Source of the DNA: Streptomyces sioyaensis
GTDB lineage: Bacteria > Actinomycetota > Actinomycetes > Streptomycetales > Streptomycetaceae
NCBI RefSeq assembly: GCF_004122735.1
Contig: NZ_SDIF01000004.1
Coordinates: 1-64,000, forward strand
Direction: 5' to 3'
Length of the DNA: 64,000 nt
Shown here: piece by piece, positions 62,827 through 64,000 of the stretch
Position numbering within the stretch: the first letter of the stretch is position 1
How the letters are laid out: every line of letters begins with the position of its first letter
Notes under the pieces: model-generated
Told to the model about the DNA's origin: nothing
Seen by the model: the letters and a program-made list of their open reading frames with translations, nothing else
Databases searched by the model: none
Translations under genes and position numbers: made by a program

Positions 62827-63035
62827 CAGCGCCTCCCGTGCTTCTTGTGGACCGCCTGCCTGCTGACCCCCAGCTCCGCCGCGATCTCCTGCCACGACCA
62901 GCCCTTCGCCCGGGCACTGCGCACCTGTACGGCTTCGAGCTGCTCCAGCAGCCGACGGAGCGCGGCCACGGCACGGAGTCCGACCCTGGGGTCGCGGTCA
63001 CCCGCCCGCTCGGCGAGATCCGTTGCTTCAGTCAT
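62826..63035 (-). CDS. Small HTH DNA-binding protein
   Basis: 69 residues. The C-terminal half is a clear HTH: AKGWSWQEIAAELGVSRQAVHKKHGRR; the first half is a helix (VGLRAVAALRRLLEQLEAVQ). Translationally coupled to the ClpN-type gene. The ATG lies only 3 bp from a perfect inverted repeat, with a second copy beyond it, so it probably represses its own operon. Confidence 0.88.
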   Translation of the reverse strand: MTEATDLAERAGDRDPRVGLRAVAALRRLLEQLEAVQVRSARAKGWSWQEIAAELGVSRQAVHKKHGRR

Positions 63036-63037
63036 GG

Positions 63038-63082
63038 TGTCAATTTAGGTTGACACACCGGGCGCGTCAACCTTCATTGACA
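63038..63082. promoter_or_regulatory. Two tandem inverted repeats before the HTH-ClpN operon
   Basis: Copy 1 is TGTCAA-TTTAGG-TTGACA (63038-63055), a perfect palindrome; copy 2 is CGTCAA-CCTTCA-TTGACA (63065-63082). Centre to centre is 27 bp. Read on the minus strand each copy includes a -35-like TTGACA or TGTCAA. The likely binder is the 69-residue HTH protein. Confidence 0.75.
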
Positions 63083-63249
63083 CGGATTCCGGGTCGAAGG
63101 GGGGAAGAGGGGAAGGGGGGAAGGGACGACCGAGAGCCCGGCGGCGAGGCTGAGCCGACCGAGAGGCACCCGGCGGCAAGGGAGGCTGACGCGCAGGCAT
63201 CCCGTAGCGAGGAAGGACCGACCGAGAGGCACCCGTCGTTGAGGAAGCG

Positions 63250-63924
63250 TCAGCCGGGCGGGCGGCCCCGCAACCGGACGACCGCCACGGTGCCGTCCGT
63301 CCGCAGTCCGCCGGGCAGCGCGTCCGGCCCCGCCCACAGCACCGCGTCGAACCGCTCCAGCCGCACCCCGGACTCGCCGGGCTCCCCAGGCACCGTGAGT
63401 CGGGTGGCTCCCTCCAGCGCCACCACGAGCAGCCCGCCCGCGGGGTCCGGGCCACCCACGAGGTCCGGCCCGCCCGCGGGGTCCGGGCCGCCCGCCACCC
63501 GGCTGTCCGGCTCCGGGCCCGGCTCCGGCTCCCGCTCCGGCGACCAGCTCCCGGCCACCACCTCCACGGTCGCCGCCGCCCGCCCGTCCCGGAGCATCAC
63601 ATTGAGGTTGACGACCGGGCCGTCCAGCAGCCGGGAGACGGTGGTGGCGCGGCCGGGGAAGGCGTACGGGCGGTAGCGGCCCGGCAGCAGCCGCGGGGTG
63701 CCGTCCACCGTCAGCTCCAGCCCGGCGCCGTCGACGACGGTGAGGATCCGCCGGACCCCGGGCAGCGGCGAGTACGGCCCGTCGCGGGTGACGTCCGCCA
63801 GGCTGACCCGCCAGGCGAAGCCGTCCCAGCCGGCGCCCTGCGGATGGACCGCGATCTCGCGGGTCACCCCGCCGCCGTTGCTCCACGGCGCGGCCGCCCG
63901 CCCTGCCGCCCGCAGGATCCGCAT
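63250..63924 (-). CDS. HutD/Ves-like cupin protein
   Basis: 224 residues from ATG 63924 (MRILRAAGRAAAPW). HutD/Ves family marks: WSNGGGVTREIAVHP, FAWRVSLADVTRDGPYS, RILTVVDGAGLELTVDG and VVNLNVMLRDG. A ~30-residue Pro/Gly insert (150-185) with repeats of (GGPDPA) type interrupts the second half. ATG 63960 is a further in-frame start. In other bacteria HutD accompanies histidine degradation; no hut gene is nearby. Confidence 0.88.
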   Translation of the reverse strand: MRILRAAGRAAAPWSNGGGVTREIAVHPQGAGWDGFAWRVSLADVTRDGPYSPLPGVRRILTVVDGAGLELTVDGTPRLLPGRYRPYAFPGRATTVSRLLDGPVVNLNVMLRDGRAAATVEVVAGSWSPEREPEPGPEPDSRVAGGPDPAGGPDLVGGPDPAGGLLVVALEGATRLTVPGEPGESGVRLERFDAVLWAGPDALPGGLRTDGTVAVVRLRGRPPG

Positions 63925-64000
63925 GCCTCCGGCCCCTTCCCCGTCGAAACAACGGCCCATGGAAATGACGGCCGGTGGAAAAGTCGGCCGGTGGAAGAGT

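Overview
The window looks like a Streptomyces chromosome segment. The evidence is very high G+C, GTG/TTG starts, a four-gene conservon (CvnA-B-C-D), a one-piece actinobacterial 2-oxoglutarate decarboxylase/dehydrogenase (Kgd/SucA), a Lon gene with a HAIR-like upstream site, an hsp18/rheA-like pair, and several families typical of streptomycetes (SCO6745, DUF6104, SAV_2336, Trypco). From memory, the order response regulator - tRNA-Arg - ... - FtsW/PBP2 - HD protein - ABC ATPase - ... - Lon - two-component pair - Kgd resembles the SCO535x-SCO528x part of the S. coelicolor core. I could not run an alignment.

Layout. 1-742: a truncated response regulator and tRNA-Arg(CCG). About 743-11,000: an accessory-looking stretch beside the tRNA. 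It holds a polymorphic-toxin operon (WXG-type N-terminal protein, NucA/NucB-type nuclease, two immunity candidates), an oxidoreductase with a divergent GlxA-type regulator, a patch of short tandem repeats, an endolysin-like protein with two catalytic domains, a P450 and a secreted SH3 protein. 11,100-15,900: a second FtsW/PBP2 pair, an HD phosphohydrolase and an ABC ATPase. 15,990-18,230: two DUF2267 proteins, small heat-shock protein and its divergent RheA-like repressor, with a clear promoter/operator between them. 18,280-23,050: three oxygenase-type enzymes (ferritin-like diiron, AurF-like diiron, StyA-like flavin) with a TetR regulator. 23,140-27,800: the conservon. 28,260-37,880: PP2C-like protein, MarR, GH25 lysozyme, Lon, pentapeptide-repeat protein and assorted small proteins. 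37,955-43,845: a two-component system and Kgd.

44,572-56,880, all on the minus strand, is the most remarkable part. In order of transcription it encodes a Trypco1-type protein, a trypsin-like protease fused to a VMAP-C-like domain, a MoxR ATPase, a vWA/SAV_2336-type protein, a 72-residue FxsA-like peptide, an FxsB-like radical SAM/SPASM enzyme and a TIR-NB-ARC-TPR (FxsT-like) protein. This joins a vWA-MoxR-VMAP conflict cassette to a cyclophane-RiPP cassette. The peptide does not end in FxSxx but has aromatic-x-S and aromatic-x-D tripeptides near its C-terminus.

57,034-63,924: DUF6104, a DUF4097/PadR operon with repeated GCGATAT boxes at its promoter, a beta-lactamase-fold hydrolase, an SCO6745-family protein, a small HTH/ClpN-domain pair preceded by two tandem inverted repeats, and a HutD-like protein. 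All assignments come from reading the sequence; no database search was possible.
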